NCBI GenBank assembly: GCA_036927565.1
Contig: JAYESD010000008.1
Span: 111,708,279-111,772,278, forward strand
Length of the DNA: 64,000 bases
Source: Tuctoria greenei
Lineage: Eukaryota > Streptophyta > Magnoliopsida > Poales > Poaceae
Direction: 5' to 3'
The position numbers and the translations under genes are program-made. Under the pieces are notes generated by a model, which was not told the origin of the DNA, searched no databases, and saw nothing but the letters and a program-made list of their open reading frames with translations. Shown one piece after another: positions 43,050-54,450 of the stretch; position 1 is the stretch's first letter, and each line of letters opens with the position of its first letter.

Positions 43050-44000
43050 TGGCTAGGCATTCGGCCCCCTTCAAGGATTTGCTTGATTGTTTTCGGGCAC
43101 AGTTGTTCTTCCGCTGGGTCGAGCTGCCGTCTCTCGCAAAGATACTTGGATGTGCAAAGCATGCAAGAGGAGGTCGGGCGGATCCAGACGGAGCTAGAGA
43201 AGGCCACACAAGAGTATCAGACGAGCTACATGGCACTCATGCAAGTAGCGAGTCAATTAAGTAATTTAAATTACTTTAAATTCATTGTATTTTAGTATAT
43301 TTATGTTCTAAACTTTGCAATGACAGACCTTAGGCAAACGTGGGCAGAAGATCACCATTCCTTCTTGGCAGCCGCTACAGGTGCCAACGGAGCAACATGT
43401 GTCTTTTTCGAGAGCATAGATAATCAACGATTCTTCAACACTAGTCGGATTTGATCAAACATAGTTAAATTTAGACAAATTAAGATAAACTCAATCAAAC
43501 ATAACTAAATCTAACTTAACTTGGCTAAATTCATTAAACTTAGCTAAATTTAGGTAAACATGGTCAATTCTAGCTTACTTAAGTAAATATAATCAAAGAC
43601 ATACTTTAAAAGCTATAAACATGTCTAACTAGCCACCATGCCAAGTTAGGCAATTTACTATTTTTAAAAAAGTATATATCTATTATTTACGACAGCATGG
43701 GACTGAGCACATGTAAATAAAACCTTGCTATTTATGACGGTCAGGGACAACCGTCGAAAAAAAAAAGCAATTCTTATTTACGACTGCTCAAGCACAGGTT
43801 GTCGGCACCTTATGGTCATCGTAAATAAGGAGGCATGTGCCATGTGGAGAGTGAGCTCCTTTATTTACGACAGTCAGAGAGAACCGTCGTAAATAAATTT
43901 ACCATGTTTTTAATATGTTTTTACTTATATTCGAAAACTGTTGTAAATAAGCAAAAACCATCGTAAAATACTTACAACGTTTTCGACTTATTTATAAGGC
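43050..44000 (+). mobile_element. CACTA (En/Spm-like) transposon remnant
   Basis: At 43140-43260 a short frame reads SMQEEVGRIQTELEKATQEYQ, resembling the coiled C-terminal region of plant Ptta/En/Spm transposon proteins. At 43690-43980 a motif of the type TTTACGAC and its inverse GTCGTAAA recurs in both orientations (for instance 43861-43900), like CACTA subterminal repeats. Clear CACTA termini and a 3-bp TSD were not found. Confidence 0.45.
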
Positions 44001-44737
44001 TTTTCGGCCCTGTAAACTATGTGGAGCCATGTAATGCTGCAGCTTCAGGCCAGCTGCCATCATCGAGCGGCAAACAAATATCCTCCGATTACCTATGAAC
44101 TCCAGTCGAACACAAACATGAAAAGACGTATTTGAATATTACGCTCTTGCATCATCCATTCCTTTTAAAAATTGCCTCTTCTCAAGACGCACTTGTGCAC
44201 TACAATGATAAATTGCCAATGCTGATCGTTGCAGAAGATCGTAGTACTATCATTTAGAAAGAGTTCATTAATCGATGCTGGATCAGTGTTTAATACTCCT
44301 TGGTTAGTACTCTACGGGATTATAAGTACAGAATTGCCTCGTATCGTCTTCCCAATGATTCGCCTGCCCATCCACAGCTCGGCTGCCGACAGAGTATATC
44401 TGATTTGTTCCCGCGTTGTTGCTTTCTCATGAGACCGCATCCGCATGGATGGCTGAGGAAGCTGCCGGTTTGTTCATGCATCTTTCTCAGTTCTCGGAGA
44501 CGTAGGCTGCTGGGTCTGGGTTCGTGACGTATCCATTGCGTTCGAGCTCGCAGCTGCTGCTTGCTGAGTTGTTGCAACCGAAATGCTGCCATTGATGAGC
44601 TAATGACAGAGGTTGTAGCTAGCTCCAACTCCAGGCAGGTCGTGTATAAACATCGTTGAAGTTCAAAGGATTATTAGGATACGTGATTCTCTTATAAAGA
44701 ATGAGTTTACGGGTACTATGAAAAGTTAAGCAACACT
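44001..44737. other. Unassigned sequence
   Basis: I see no domain, repeat or good open frame in this stretch. Small overlapping frames around 44229-44630 look like chance. Confidence 0.4.
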
Positions 44738-45487
44738 TGTAACACCCTAAAAATTTGTAAATAAAATGAATAGAATAAAATGCATTTTTTGTGCATATTT
44801 GTGTGAAAGTTTGAATTCAAACGAGTAGAATTCGGTAGAGTTTAAAATTTGAAATCAAATGAAAAGAAAAGAAAAATAAAAATAAAAAGAAAAAGGAAAA
44901 ACATCAAAACGCTCCTGGGCCAAAAATCCCACCCGCGGCCCAGCAGCCCTCCCTCTCCATACCTCACTGAATCGCGGGGCACGCCTGTCATCCCCCTCCT
45001 TTGAGCAACCGCCGCCTCCTCTCTTTACCGCGCCGCGCCACCACCCCCTCCAACCGTCGCTCCACGCACCGATTCTCTCTGAGGAACCGCCCTACACGTT
45101 CGCCATCAACCACTGCCCATTTCCCCTCAATAAATTGTCGCTCACCCCCACTAATTTCCCCTCTTCGCGCCTAACCCTAGCCCCGCTGTCCTCGAGGTTC
45201 GTCGCGTCCGTTCTCGGCTATTTGACGGTTATCTCCCTATCAACTCTTCGCTAATCACTTCGTCGTGACTCCAGGAGCATGCCGGGCAAGGTCACACGGA
45301 GAAATTGTCGACCTTTCGCCAGAATCGACGGGAGTTGCCCCCGTTTGCCGCCATCCATTGTCACCGACTCATTCCTGCCCCTGTTCGAACCCTGAAAACA
45401 CCCGAGGTGTGTTTCTCTTCTTCCCCTCTTGCGATTCATGCGTAGAACGCTTAGTTTCAGGCTTGTTTGTGTGCGGGGCCGCGTTCT
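44738..45487 (+). repeat. Truncated gypsy-type LTR (TGTAACACCC start), cut by element E
   Basis: TGTAACACCCTAAAAATTTG is a typical start of chromovirus-like gypsy LTRs in grasses. An A-rich and then GC-rich U3 follows (CGCGGCCCAGCAG, GCGCCTAACCCTAGCC). The segment ends where E begins; its remainder would lie beyond the window. Confidence 0.5.
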
Positions 45488-46531
45488 TGAATGTGGCCTA
45501 GAGGGGGGTGAATAGGCCTTTTTGAAATTTGTCGGAACCTGCAACACTTAACAACCAGATAAAATCTCGTGATATCGGACTAGTCCGGTCAAGTGCGGAC
45601 TAGTCTGGTGTGTACCGACTAGCTTAATCAAAATTGATCGATTAAATTGATCCTAGGATGTAAGCAGCGGAATTATACTTGTAATTTAAGTGTTACACGA
45701 TTATGAACTAGGATGGGCCATAAGTCAATCTTATATTCAATGTTTCAACGTAAAGTAAGCAAGATTGATTGAAACCCTAGATTGATATGAAGTATAAGAA
45801 CGATGAGCGCAAAGCAAGAACACAAGCACTTTATCCCGTGGTTCAGTTCCCACAGAGGAAACCTACATCCACGGTTAGGAGTCCACAAAAGGATCGGGTC
45901 TTCTCCAACCCTACCCTCGTCGGTTCGCCATGGAGGCCAATCCTCTTCACTTATCACAAAGGGCAAATAACCGGATTCAAGGGGCCTTCTCACACGTTGA
46001 GGGCTCTCCAAGATTACAACAATAACTCCACCAAGAACACACTCGAAAGATTACAATGAAAAACCACGGGAGTGTGTTAGGGAATCAAACCAAGAGCTCA
46101 ATGAGTGATGAACCGTGTCTCTCCAATGATCCAAAGTGTATTCTCAAGGGATTGATCTTTGTTGCGTTTGATTTAGTGGAGAGATGTGTTTTTGAGGCTC
46201 TTGGGAGGTGTGATGGCACAGGGGGTCGAGAGATATGAAAGATGGGTCGTGTACACCTATTTATATGGGGTTCCCAAAAGTGACTGTTACGGTTCAGAAA
46301 GATCGGACTAGTCTGTGGTGGACACTGGACTAGTCCAGTGTGCTGCGTGTAGTAAACCCTAAGTGTCCCAAAATATCGGACTAGTCCGGCCAGAAGCGGA
46401 CTTGTCCGATTTTGGTTCTGGAAATCTTCGGACTAGTCTGATGGATATCGGACTTGTCCGGAAAAGTGAAACCCTAAGTGAATTGGGTGACAAGTCTGCA
46501 CTTGGAGGACTTGTTCGATTTAGATCATAGG
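45488..46531 (-). repeat. Element E 3' LTR, left part (split by gypsy D)
   Basis: The left edge carries TGGCCTAGAGGGGGGTGAATAG, the reversed C-run signature at the end of Sirevirus LTRs (compare B at 2071-2087). The exact first base is uncertain (45488 or 45492). Palindromic CGGACTAGTCCG units occur at 45576-45587 and 46377-46388, with many variants. The LTR continues at 59425. Confidence 0.75.
46527..46531. repeat. Probable TSD of gypsy D, left copy (ATAGG)
   Basis: Compare AGAGG at 59425-59429; 4 of 5 bases agree. Confidence 0.55.
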
Positions 46532-47283
46532 TGTTGGGGTCTGGTTCCGGCAATTCCCCCGGTACTACCGTTGGCAGCCCGCAGAGTTTCTTAGTTTGGT
46601 TAGGGCACGCGGAGATTCAGAATAAGATGGTGACTTGACACGTGGATTTACGTGGTTCGGGCCGCCTGAGCGTAATACCCTACTCCACGGGTGTGTTGTT
46701 GTTGTATTGAGTGTATGAGAGAGTGAGAGCGTGAGCCAGAGAGAGCCCCTTGAGCACGTGTGTTCACCTCTCGAGCCTCTCTCAGGTCTGCTAGCCAGTC
46801 TGGAAGAGTCTCCCCCGTGAGAGAGTGAGAGCGTGAGCCAGAGAGAGCCCCTTAAGGTAGCATTAATGACACATAATCAGGTCTTGAAGCCTTTAATGTC
46901 CCTTGAAGGTCCGAGCCGTTGGAGGTCCACCAATCTACCTACTGAGGTTGAAGGTCCCGCGGTTGGACTCGTGGCAGCTTCGGAGCTTACCGTCTTGGAC
47001 AAGTAGATCCAGTGTCGTGGTACACGTGTTGGTACCAGAGCTTCCCTCTGTCGGGGGTTAGGTCCGGGGGTGCCTCTCAGGTATCCAGTCTGGAGCATTT
47101 CGGTATAGGGATTGTAGCTCCGGTTTTAGGATGCACGTGGCGGCACTGGGACTAACCATATGAGGGAGGCAGGTCTGGTTACGAGCAACATGTGGGGCCT
47201 TTGGAGGTCTTCAACTCAGATAGGTGGAGTTCCTTTGCACTCTTTGCCGTTCCAAGGGGTATCCGGTACACAGGATACTGATA
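46532..47283 (-). repeat. Element D 3' LTR, rearranged and lacking the TATA region
   Basis: It is 752 bp against 906 bp for the 5' LTR. A 36-bp block (46716-46751) is repeated at 46818-46853. It replaces the roughly 185 bp of the 5' LTR (about 58806-58992) that contain the TATA box. Confidence 0.82.
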
Positions 47284-47820
47284 GTAGCCCCCTGTCCCAC
47301 CTCTTGGAGAGACCCTCTTGATTAAGTCGTTCTGCTGGAGGTGGGTCCATCTTTTGATTTTTGCGCCATGTATTCAAGGGTTCTTGGATGTACCATTGAG
47401 GTGATAGTTCGTAGTTAAACCATCGCCGCGTGGCATCTTCTAGATGTGGCAGGTGAGATTTGCGCGTGCGGATCTCACGCAATTGAAGGTCGCCGGTTCC
47501 CAATATGAAAATCGTATCGGTTCTGTGCACCCTGTCAGGCCGCGGCCCTTGGGTTTCCCTCCTCTCATCATGACAACTGTTCGACTGGGGTAAGGACCTC
47601 GACTTGATCGTCTGGGTGGCCCGGGCCCCTTTTTCATTGGCAGGGTGAAATTTTTGAAATGTATCCTTGGTCCTTTTGCGGTTTCCATCCAAGCATTGCA
47701 GGGGCTTACTTAAGAGGGAAAGCACGTTTGGTTTGGGGATTCCTTACGCCTTCATTTGAACTTGCACTCAAATCCTCCAATCCTTCGCTCGCTTTCTCCC
47801 TCTTGCCCCGCTGTGCTGCG
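47284..47820 (+). other. Element D region between 3' LTR and antisense gene
   Basis: The minus-strand PPT (GGTGGGACAGGGGGCTACTA) lies at about 47284-47303. 47685-47790 is shared with C and is probably the 5' UTR or promoter side of the accessory gene. An ATG at 47659 is in frame with the gene, but I prefer 47821 because C starts there too. Confidence 0.6.
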
Positions 47821-50800
47821 ATGGAGTTGAGTCTCTGCAAGAGCCGTCTCACGAGTGATGATGACCTGAATAAGGTCCGGACCTACATGGGGTGGTCCAG
47901 CGACTCCTTCAACCATCTGGTCTGCGTCGGCAAGCTCCCGTTCAAGAAGAAGCGCGGCGGCGACATGTTGTACTTCTCTGCATACGCCATGGTGGGGCTG
48001 ATCCCACCTTTTTCAACTTTCCTCTTGATGCTGTTAGAATTCTATGGTCTGCAGTTGTACCACCTTGGCCCCCACTCTATTCTTCTTGTGTCAACATTCG
48101 TCCACACTTGCGAGATGTGGGTGGGTATTCCCCCCTGCGTCGAGCTTTTCCGTACATTCTTCACCATCCACACCACCGGCAAGAGTTCCGAGTATCTTGG
48201 CTTCTCTTATTTCGTGAAGCGCAAGAAATGCCCCTACAAGTACTTGAGGTCGTTTCCTTCCGGCAAGTGGGACGACTGGAAGAAGGATTGGGTTATCGTC
48301 ATGGCAGAGGAGCACGAGAAGCTGGAGCTACCTGAAGGTCTTCCCAATGTTGACACTGATGCCTGGAGTGTGGTTCCAGTGCTGTCAGAGGCCTTCAATC
48401 CTGCCTTGACCAGGATCCACGAATGTGTGGAAGGAGGGGTGACCCCCCAGATGGTCTTCTACAACTTCCTGGTCAACAGGTGGGCTCTGCTGAAGAAGAG
48501 GGAGAAGCTCGCCTGGGCCCTCAACAGCGTGATGTATGATGACCGGATTGAAACCGGTTTGAGGTCCAATTTGGACGGTGCTGCTTTGGAGCTTCATCTC
48601 AAGAAGTTCCAGCATGGCATTGACGTCGAGGGCGATGACTTAACTCCACCGACGGCTTTCCTCCCTCTGAACATGGAGGTGGAGTTCAACAGGTAGCTCT
48701 AGAGGAGCATGCCGGTGCTTGACGACCTCGGTGAGGTGGAGAGGCGTCCGACCACCAGATTGGTGATCCCCGGAGCTTCCGAGAGTGGCCCTGCTTCCGC
48801 CCCGAGACAAAGAGCTGAAGTCATAGGCAAGGGCAAAGAGTTGGTTGAGCCCTCCAGCCGAAAGAGGAAGTTGAAGCACTCTGATGGGAGGCCCGTCAGA
48901 TCTGCTCCTTCCACAACAGCTCCTTCACCCTGGCGGGCGAGGTCTTCGACGGCAACACCAACTCCAGCATCGGCGTCTCCCCGGAATGTCAGCTCCGACC
49001 AGGTGACTCCGGCGCTGGGGCCAACTAAGGGCTCTAGGTCCGAGGGTCCTTCCCAGTCAAAGGAGGCCCCAACCAAGACGTCGCTGATGGTGGCATCAAG
49101 CTCCGAAGAGCCATTCGGTAACTACACCAGTTGCGACTGGGTCAGGCTCTGAGCGTCCGGTGAAGAGGTTCCGCGCTAGCTGGAGCGGAAGCCTTCCAAG
49201 GTAAATTTGCTTTTTTTTCCTCAATTTGTTATTTTTGTTGTAATCATATTTTGAGTTTCTTTGTCCTTCATCCACAGGGTATCCAAAAAAGGGGTTGAAG
49301 CTCCAGTTCCTGTGACAGCAGCTGATGTTGTGCATGCGGAGGCTCCGGCTCCAATTCCGGCGCCGCCCCAGGTGGTGGCTGAGGTCACGGGAGCTCCGGC
49401 GCCAGCTTTCGAGGTTCTGGACCTCGAATCATCTCCTGAAGCTCCCGTGGTAGCGCCGGACCATGGGAATGATGATGTACCAGCGGCACCAGCTCTGGAG
49501 GCTGAAGCTCCGGTTTTGGATGCTGTGATGACGGACGCTCCAGCCTCAGAGCCAAAGTAGTTGTAGTTCCGGCCTTCGAGCCGGATGTTACTGAAGCCCC
49601 GGTGGCGGATCCGGCGGTTGATGAAGTTCTAGTGCCTGAGCTGGTTGATGTGGAGGTGCCGACACCCGAATCGGTGGAGGTCGAAACGCTGGTGCCTGAA
49701 CCGGTAGGCGCCATGGAGGTTGAAGCACCGGTGCCTGAACCGGCAGTGGAGGAAGCACCAGCGTCGGTGCCGGAGATGGCCTTAGCTCCGGATGGGTCTT
49801 CAATGCCTGCCCCGGAGGAGATAGTTTCGGAGGTACCCGTTCCTGAGCCTGGGTGCCATGTCAAAGCGGTCGGTCCCTTACCTCAGGGACCAGTTGATGA
49901 TGACTTGGTGACGGGACCTTCGGAGCTGACCCTGGAGGTAGAAACTCTCGTGGCAGGACCTACCTCGGCGACGACCGATGCACTCCCGGAGGGCGGCCCT
50001 AGTGCCGCGGAAGCTCAGGGGACCGCTCTTGTAGAGTGGGACCCAATTTTTGTTTTGGAGGACCCGCTGGAGTCAGCGGAGAGGACCCTGACAGGTCTGA
50101 AGCCAATCCCCTTGCCATTATCCATCGACAATGCCTGCTTCAGCCTTCGTCAGGTCCATCTTGCATTTTATCACGACAGCAAGGCCCTCGAGGAGGAGCG
50201 CCAAGCTCTTAAAAGGTGGCGCAACCGACTCCAATTCGAGACCAAGCTGGCGCAAACAAGGCTGACCGACGACAAGGAGTGGGTCAAGAGGGAGAAGGCC
50301 CAGATAGAGTACTAGGGCCAGCTGCTGGATGAGAGGGAAAACATGGTGCGATCCCTCAACAATCAGTCCTGGGCTATATACGAACAAGTCCTGGCTGCTA
50401 ATGAAGCGGCGAATGATCGCCAGGAGAACTTCAATACCATCCACGAAGGTCTCGTCAAGCGCCGGGAGGGTCTCGATGAGCGAGAGAAAAACCTCAAAGA
50501 GGAAGAGCAAAAACTCCTGGAGCTGAGGGATGACCTCGTGAAGAGGGAGGAGGAGCTCGCCCAAAGGTTGGCTCTGAGTGACAAGAGCCTTGCAGAGCGC
50601 ACCAAAAAGCTGGAGGAGCTCTGCAACAGCAAGGAGGAGAAGGCCTGGCAGCGGGGACATGACCTTACCAAAAGGGAGGCCGAAGTCGCTGCGAGGCCGG
50701 GAGAAAGACCTGGTTGACAACTGGAACCGGATCCACGTCCGGGAGAAGGATCTTGGTGACCTTGAAAATCAAGTTGCTGAGAGGATTCAGCAGCACGGCA

Positions 50801-51246
50801 AGGAGGTCGAGCGCCTTGCCCGGGAAGGTTCGGAGCTTGCGGCAGCCAAGAGGTCCTTGGAGGATATTCAGGGCTCAAGGGCTGCGGAGTATAAACAAGT
50901 ATGGGACTTCGTGGGCAAAGCCGATGTCGCACTGGCGCCGTTGGGCTTTAGCCCCGTGCGTCCGGGCAACCCGGAGCCGGAGCTGGACCATGCGTTGGGG
51001 GCGCTGAGCTCAGTTGGCAACAAACTCGGCGCGATGGGCGATGTCATCGCGGATCAGTTGGAAACTGAAGGAAAATCCCTTGCGCAGAACATCGCAGAAT
51101 ACATGCTGACGTGCTACACAAGTAGGGATCCTCATTTCCCACTAAACCCGGTGCTTGAAGGTCCCATCGACGGAGAGGGAGACGCCGCCAAGACCAGCGT
51201 GTCGGAGGTTGCCCAGAAGGTCACCTCGTTCTTCCATAGAACTTAA
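47821..51246 (+). CDS. Element D antisense accessory gene (two exons)
   Basis: The start ATG 47821 gives MELSLCKSRLTSDDD, about 1,115 codons when spliced. Residues about 20-290 form the 'gypsy-type transposase' domain (TYMGWSSDSFNHLV, YAMVGLIPPFSTFLL, FVHTCEMWVGIPPC, KYLRSFPSGKWDDWKKDWV). A basic NLS-like RKRKLKH follows (about 48860). After the intron (49201-49277) comes an acidic P/V/E repeat region (EVPVPEPG and similar, 49560-49860), then a long coiled coil (EEERQALKRWRNRLQFE; EELAQRLALSDKSLAERTKK). The end is AQNIAEYMLTCYTSRDP and a stop at 51246. Defects: a TAG at 48694-48696, a shift before the intron, TAGs at about 49558 and 50314, and a shift near 50700. It converges on pol. The role is unknown; the basic patch suggests a nuclear protein. 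Confidence 0.8.
49201..49277 (+). other. Intron of element D antisense gene (77 nt, GT-AG)
   Basis: CCAAG|GTAAAT opens it and CCACAG|GGT closes it, with a T-rich interior and polypyrimidine tract. Retention gives an immediate in-frame TAA. Splicing gives ...SGSLPR-VSKKG, in frame with the P/A/E-rich exon 2. Confidence 0.85.
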
Positions 51247-52527
51247 TACTTTCTCCTTTTCTACAATTTTGTAATCTCTTGTCTTCAGATGAATGAAATC
51301 CAAGAAATTTATGAATTTCATTTTTTGTCTTCAACCTTTGCCTTACTCGGCCCTCTGGTAAATGTACACAACTTGATTGTGAACATGTACCAAAAGGATG
51401 TAGCATTTTGTTGAAGACTTGAGTGCTTCGAACTTGTAGTATAGGTCCGAAGTTTTGTTGCGTCGACAGCAAGGGCCCCATGGGGTTGTTGGAGCTTAGT
51501 AGCTCTAGTAGCAACCACTGTCAACACGTAGAGCATCGACTGTTGGCCCTCTGGGGTTGTCGGAGCTTGGTAGCTCCAGCATTGACCACCATCAATACGT
51601 AGAGCATCGACAGCAGACCCCATTGGTGTGTCCTTCTACCATGTTTCCTTCAACTCCTTTTATTTCTTCACGTTGACGATTGGCCCCTGGATTTGTCAGA
51701 ACTTGATAGCTCCAGCAACGCCCACTATCAATGTTTAAAACATCGACGGTGGGTCCCCTTGGGGGATGTCGAAGCTTAGATTGATTCGGAATTGTCCACC
51801 ATCTTCGTGGGATTTTCATTTTTCCTGCACATTGAAGTCAAGAAAAACAGTAAAATCCTTTTCTTATCTATAACTCATTTGTGACTTACTATTCCCATAT
51901 GAAATTTTAGGTCGGCGGCAGTTCTATATACAATCAAGCGCGTTTGTTTATTTTCTCCAGGTCCAATCGTTTTCTAGACCCACCTTACTTAGGCCTGCCG
52001 AGGTGTAGGTAGAGTGGCGTACTTAGGGTGTAGGACTAGGCTAAGTCGATAGCACACTCCGGACCTAGATTGGCTTGGCGTTCAGGCAAGTAGGCCATTC
52101 AACGATGTTAAGACCCGAAAGAAACAACAATGCAACTTGAATTATATATGAATTGTTTGAGCTAAAGCTTCTTAAGAATTGCACAACTTTGTTATAGACA
52201 AGAAAGAGAAAAATAAAAAAGAATGAGCTTGTACAGAATAAATGCATGTGGAGTCAGTTTTCACATATTGATGTCTTTCATTATAGGTCCGGGGTACAGG
52301 GGAGATAAGTACACTCTTAGGGTACGAAACCAAGCTAAGTGTGTTACACTTCTTGTTCTACCCAGGGTAGCTAGCTACACTTTTAGTTCTGAGACTGTGT
52401 CAAGTGTTGCTTGAACTTTGCGGACCTTCCTGGAAAGGTCCGGCTGTCCTCCCAGAGGAGCTACCCGACTCTGTACAATGACGCTATAACATACAACATA
52501 TGTAATTACAGACTCACCTTCGTGATA
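51247..52527. other. Element D spacer between convergent genes
   Basis: It contains the about 71-bp repeat array (51440-51790) and two CTTAG...CTAAG hairpin-like pairs (52018-52060, 52305-52345). No coding signal. Confidence 0.7.
51440..51790. repeat. About 71-bp tandem repeats in element D spacer
   Basis: Anchors GTTGTYGGAGCTT at 51485 and 51556 (71 bp), the next degenerate one about 136 bp on, then one about 74 bp on. The pattern matches C's array, read on the opposite strand. Confidence 0.75.
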
Positions 52528-53765
52528 TTAAGCGTAAAACTTATGGAGGTGCTGAATGTTCCAAGGATTAGGGAGTGGTGTCCCATCCTCGGTTGTCAAG
52601 CGAACGCATCCGGGACAGGATACTTTGATCACTCAAAAGGGTCCTTCCCAGCTGGGAGAAAGTTTGGTTCACCCTTCTCGAGTTTATATTCTCTGTAGCA
52701 CCAGATCGCCTTCCTCAAGCTGTCGGCTATGCACATGCCTTTGGTGGTAACGCCGGAGCGCTTGGCGGTACCATGCATTTCGAACAGCTGCTTGGCACCT
52801 TCCCTCTTCAACGAGGTCAAGGTCTTCACGCCGGAGCTGATCCTGCGTGGCTGCGTCGAAGGTCCGGACCCGGAGCGATCCCAAGGTGATTTTCGGAGGA
52901 AGGACTGCTTCAACTCCGTACACCAGGAAGAAAGGTGTCTCTCCGGTTGACCAGTTTTGAGTTGTCCTGTTTGCCCACAAGGTGGGTGGAAGCTCCTCAA
53001 TCCAGTTGGCTCCATGTTTTTTCAAGCGCTCATATGTGCGTGTCTTGAGTCCTTTTGGAATTTCTGCATTTTCTCTCTCAGCTTGGCTATTGCTTGCCGG
53101 GTGAGCCACGGAAGCGTAGCTGACTTGAATGTCGAGGTCTTCGCCTTGGAATGCAGAACTTGTGAATTGGGTCCCGTTTTTAGTTATGATCTTGTTTGGG
53201 ACTCCAAATCTGCATATTATGGACTGCAAGAACTTGATAGCTGATTGCTTGTTTATTGTCACAACTGGACTTGCTTCCGGCCACTTAGTGAACTTGTCGA
53301 TGGCGACATACAGGTACTTGTAACCTCGGAAGGCTTTTGGGAAAGGTCCCTAAATTTCCATACCCCACACAGCGAATGGCCATGTCGGAGGTATCATTTG
53401 TAGAGGTTGAGCTGGTGTGTGAATTTGCTTTGCATGAAACTGGCATGGTTCACATTTCTTCACTAGCTTGGTTGCATCCTGGAGTGTTGTAGGCCAGTAA
53501 AAACCATGCCGGAAGGCTTTACCGACCAACGTGTGAGAAGACGCATGCTTCCCACACTCGCCTCCATGGATTTTCGCGAGGAGCTTGCGGCCTTCTTCCC
53601 CTGTAATGCACCGCATTAGGACGCCGTTGGCACCACACCGGTAGAGATCCCATTCTACCAATGTGTATCTTTTAGCCAATCTGACTATCCGGTCAGCAGA
53701 TACATTGTCTTCAGGAAGTATGTTGTCTTTCAAGTAGCTCCGGATCTCTGAGATCCATGCATCGG
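52528..53765 (-). pseudogene. Element D integrase
   Basis: Zinc part: HGGECGKHASSHTLVGKAFRHGFYW and KKCEPCQFHAKQIH (about 53590-53430; HHCC intact). Core: VWGMEI then a TAG and GPFPKAFRGY (about 53340-53370); the first Asp of GMDI-GP reads Glu here. The second site reads IITKNGTQFTSSAF, with Lys where Asp is usual. The third region is SNSQAERENAEI. The C-terminal part ends with the TAA at 52528-52530, like C (WEGPF, RLTTEDGTPLPNP). Two catalytic changes make it inactive. Confidence 0.83.
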
Positions 53766-53899
53766 AGCTAACTTGAGCTTCTGAGTCTTGCGTGTTGGGT
53801 TGCTCGGAGCTTCCTGCAGCACCTACGACCCTTGATGGATGCCACGGTAACAGGGCCATCGGGACCGCCAACTTCGAGGTGCTGGTCTCGCCCCCTTCG

Positions 53900-54450
53900 C
53901 TAAGTTCGGCAGGCTGAGCGGTTGGTCTTGACAATCTCCGGACGAAGGTTCCGTCGGGAGCCGGAGCTCCGGTTGAAGCTTTCGTCGAGAGTTCATCAGC
54001 TTCAGCGTTGTTGAGACGTTGGACAAGGCAAAGATCCAGGACATCGAAATCCTTCTGAAGCCTCTGGACTTCAAGAAGGTATGCAGCTAGTTGGGGGTTG
54101 TTGCAGCAGCATTTACCTTTGACTTGTTTTATAACGAGCTGCGAATCACCCTTTACCAACAGCTGCTTGACACCATATGATAGTGCCACCTTGAGCCCAT
54201 AGATTAGTGCTTCATACTCCGCCATGTTGTTGGTCGCCTTGATGTCAAGGTGAACCATGTATTTGACTTTCTCCCCGGTCGGAGCAAGAAGAAGGATTCT
54301 AGCTCCGGCCCCCTGCTTCTGTGTGGAGCCGTCGAAGTAGAGAGTCCAGTGAGGCTCAGTGAAGACCAGAACCTTAGGTTCCGACTTCTGCTCACTAGGG
54401 CCCCCAGGATTTGATGCAAAGGGGGTCCATTCCGTCATAAAGTCTGCCAA
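53900..54450 (-). CDS. Element D second RNase H (Tat-type)
   Basis: Part of the open frame 54450-53350. It shows a full set of RNase H acidic sites: LYFDGSTQKQGAGARI, NNMAEYEALIYGLKVAL, VKGDSQLVIKQVKGK and NNAEADELSTKAS. It sits between the classical RNase H and integrase, as in the Tat clade. Degrades the RNA strand of RNA/DNA hybrids; this domain looks intact, unlike C's. Confidence 0.85.

Noticed and set aside
42528..43295. Several overlapping Pro/Arg/Ser-rich frames
   Set aside because: Compositional frames; at most decayed captured exons. Only the short Ptta/En/Spm-like coil near 43140-43260 is kept as a weak signal.
43861..43900. Inverted repeat as a possible CRISPR-like or terminator structure
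   Set aside because: Plant genomic context and multiple dispersed copies fit CACTA subterminal repeats; no spacer pattern.
45251..45547. Minus-strand 98-codon frame near the E boundary
   Set aside because: It spans the junction between the truncated gypsy LTR and E's LTR, so it is a chance frame.
47821..48696. Reading the accessory gene's N-terminal domain as a true DNA transposase
   Set aside because: The 'gypsy-type transposase' name is a family label. I see no DDE or other catalytic signature, and the gene belongs to a retrotransposon.
50118..50932. Minus-strand open frames of 189-200 codons
   Set aside because: Shadows of the coiled-coil exon of D's accessory gene on the other strand.
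51600..51790. Repeat array as a telomeric or known centromeric satellite
   Set aside because: The unit is about 71 bp and confined to the gypsy spacer; it matches neither the TTTAGGG telomere repeat nor the roughly 155-bp grass centromere repeat.
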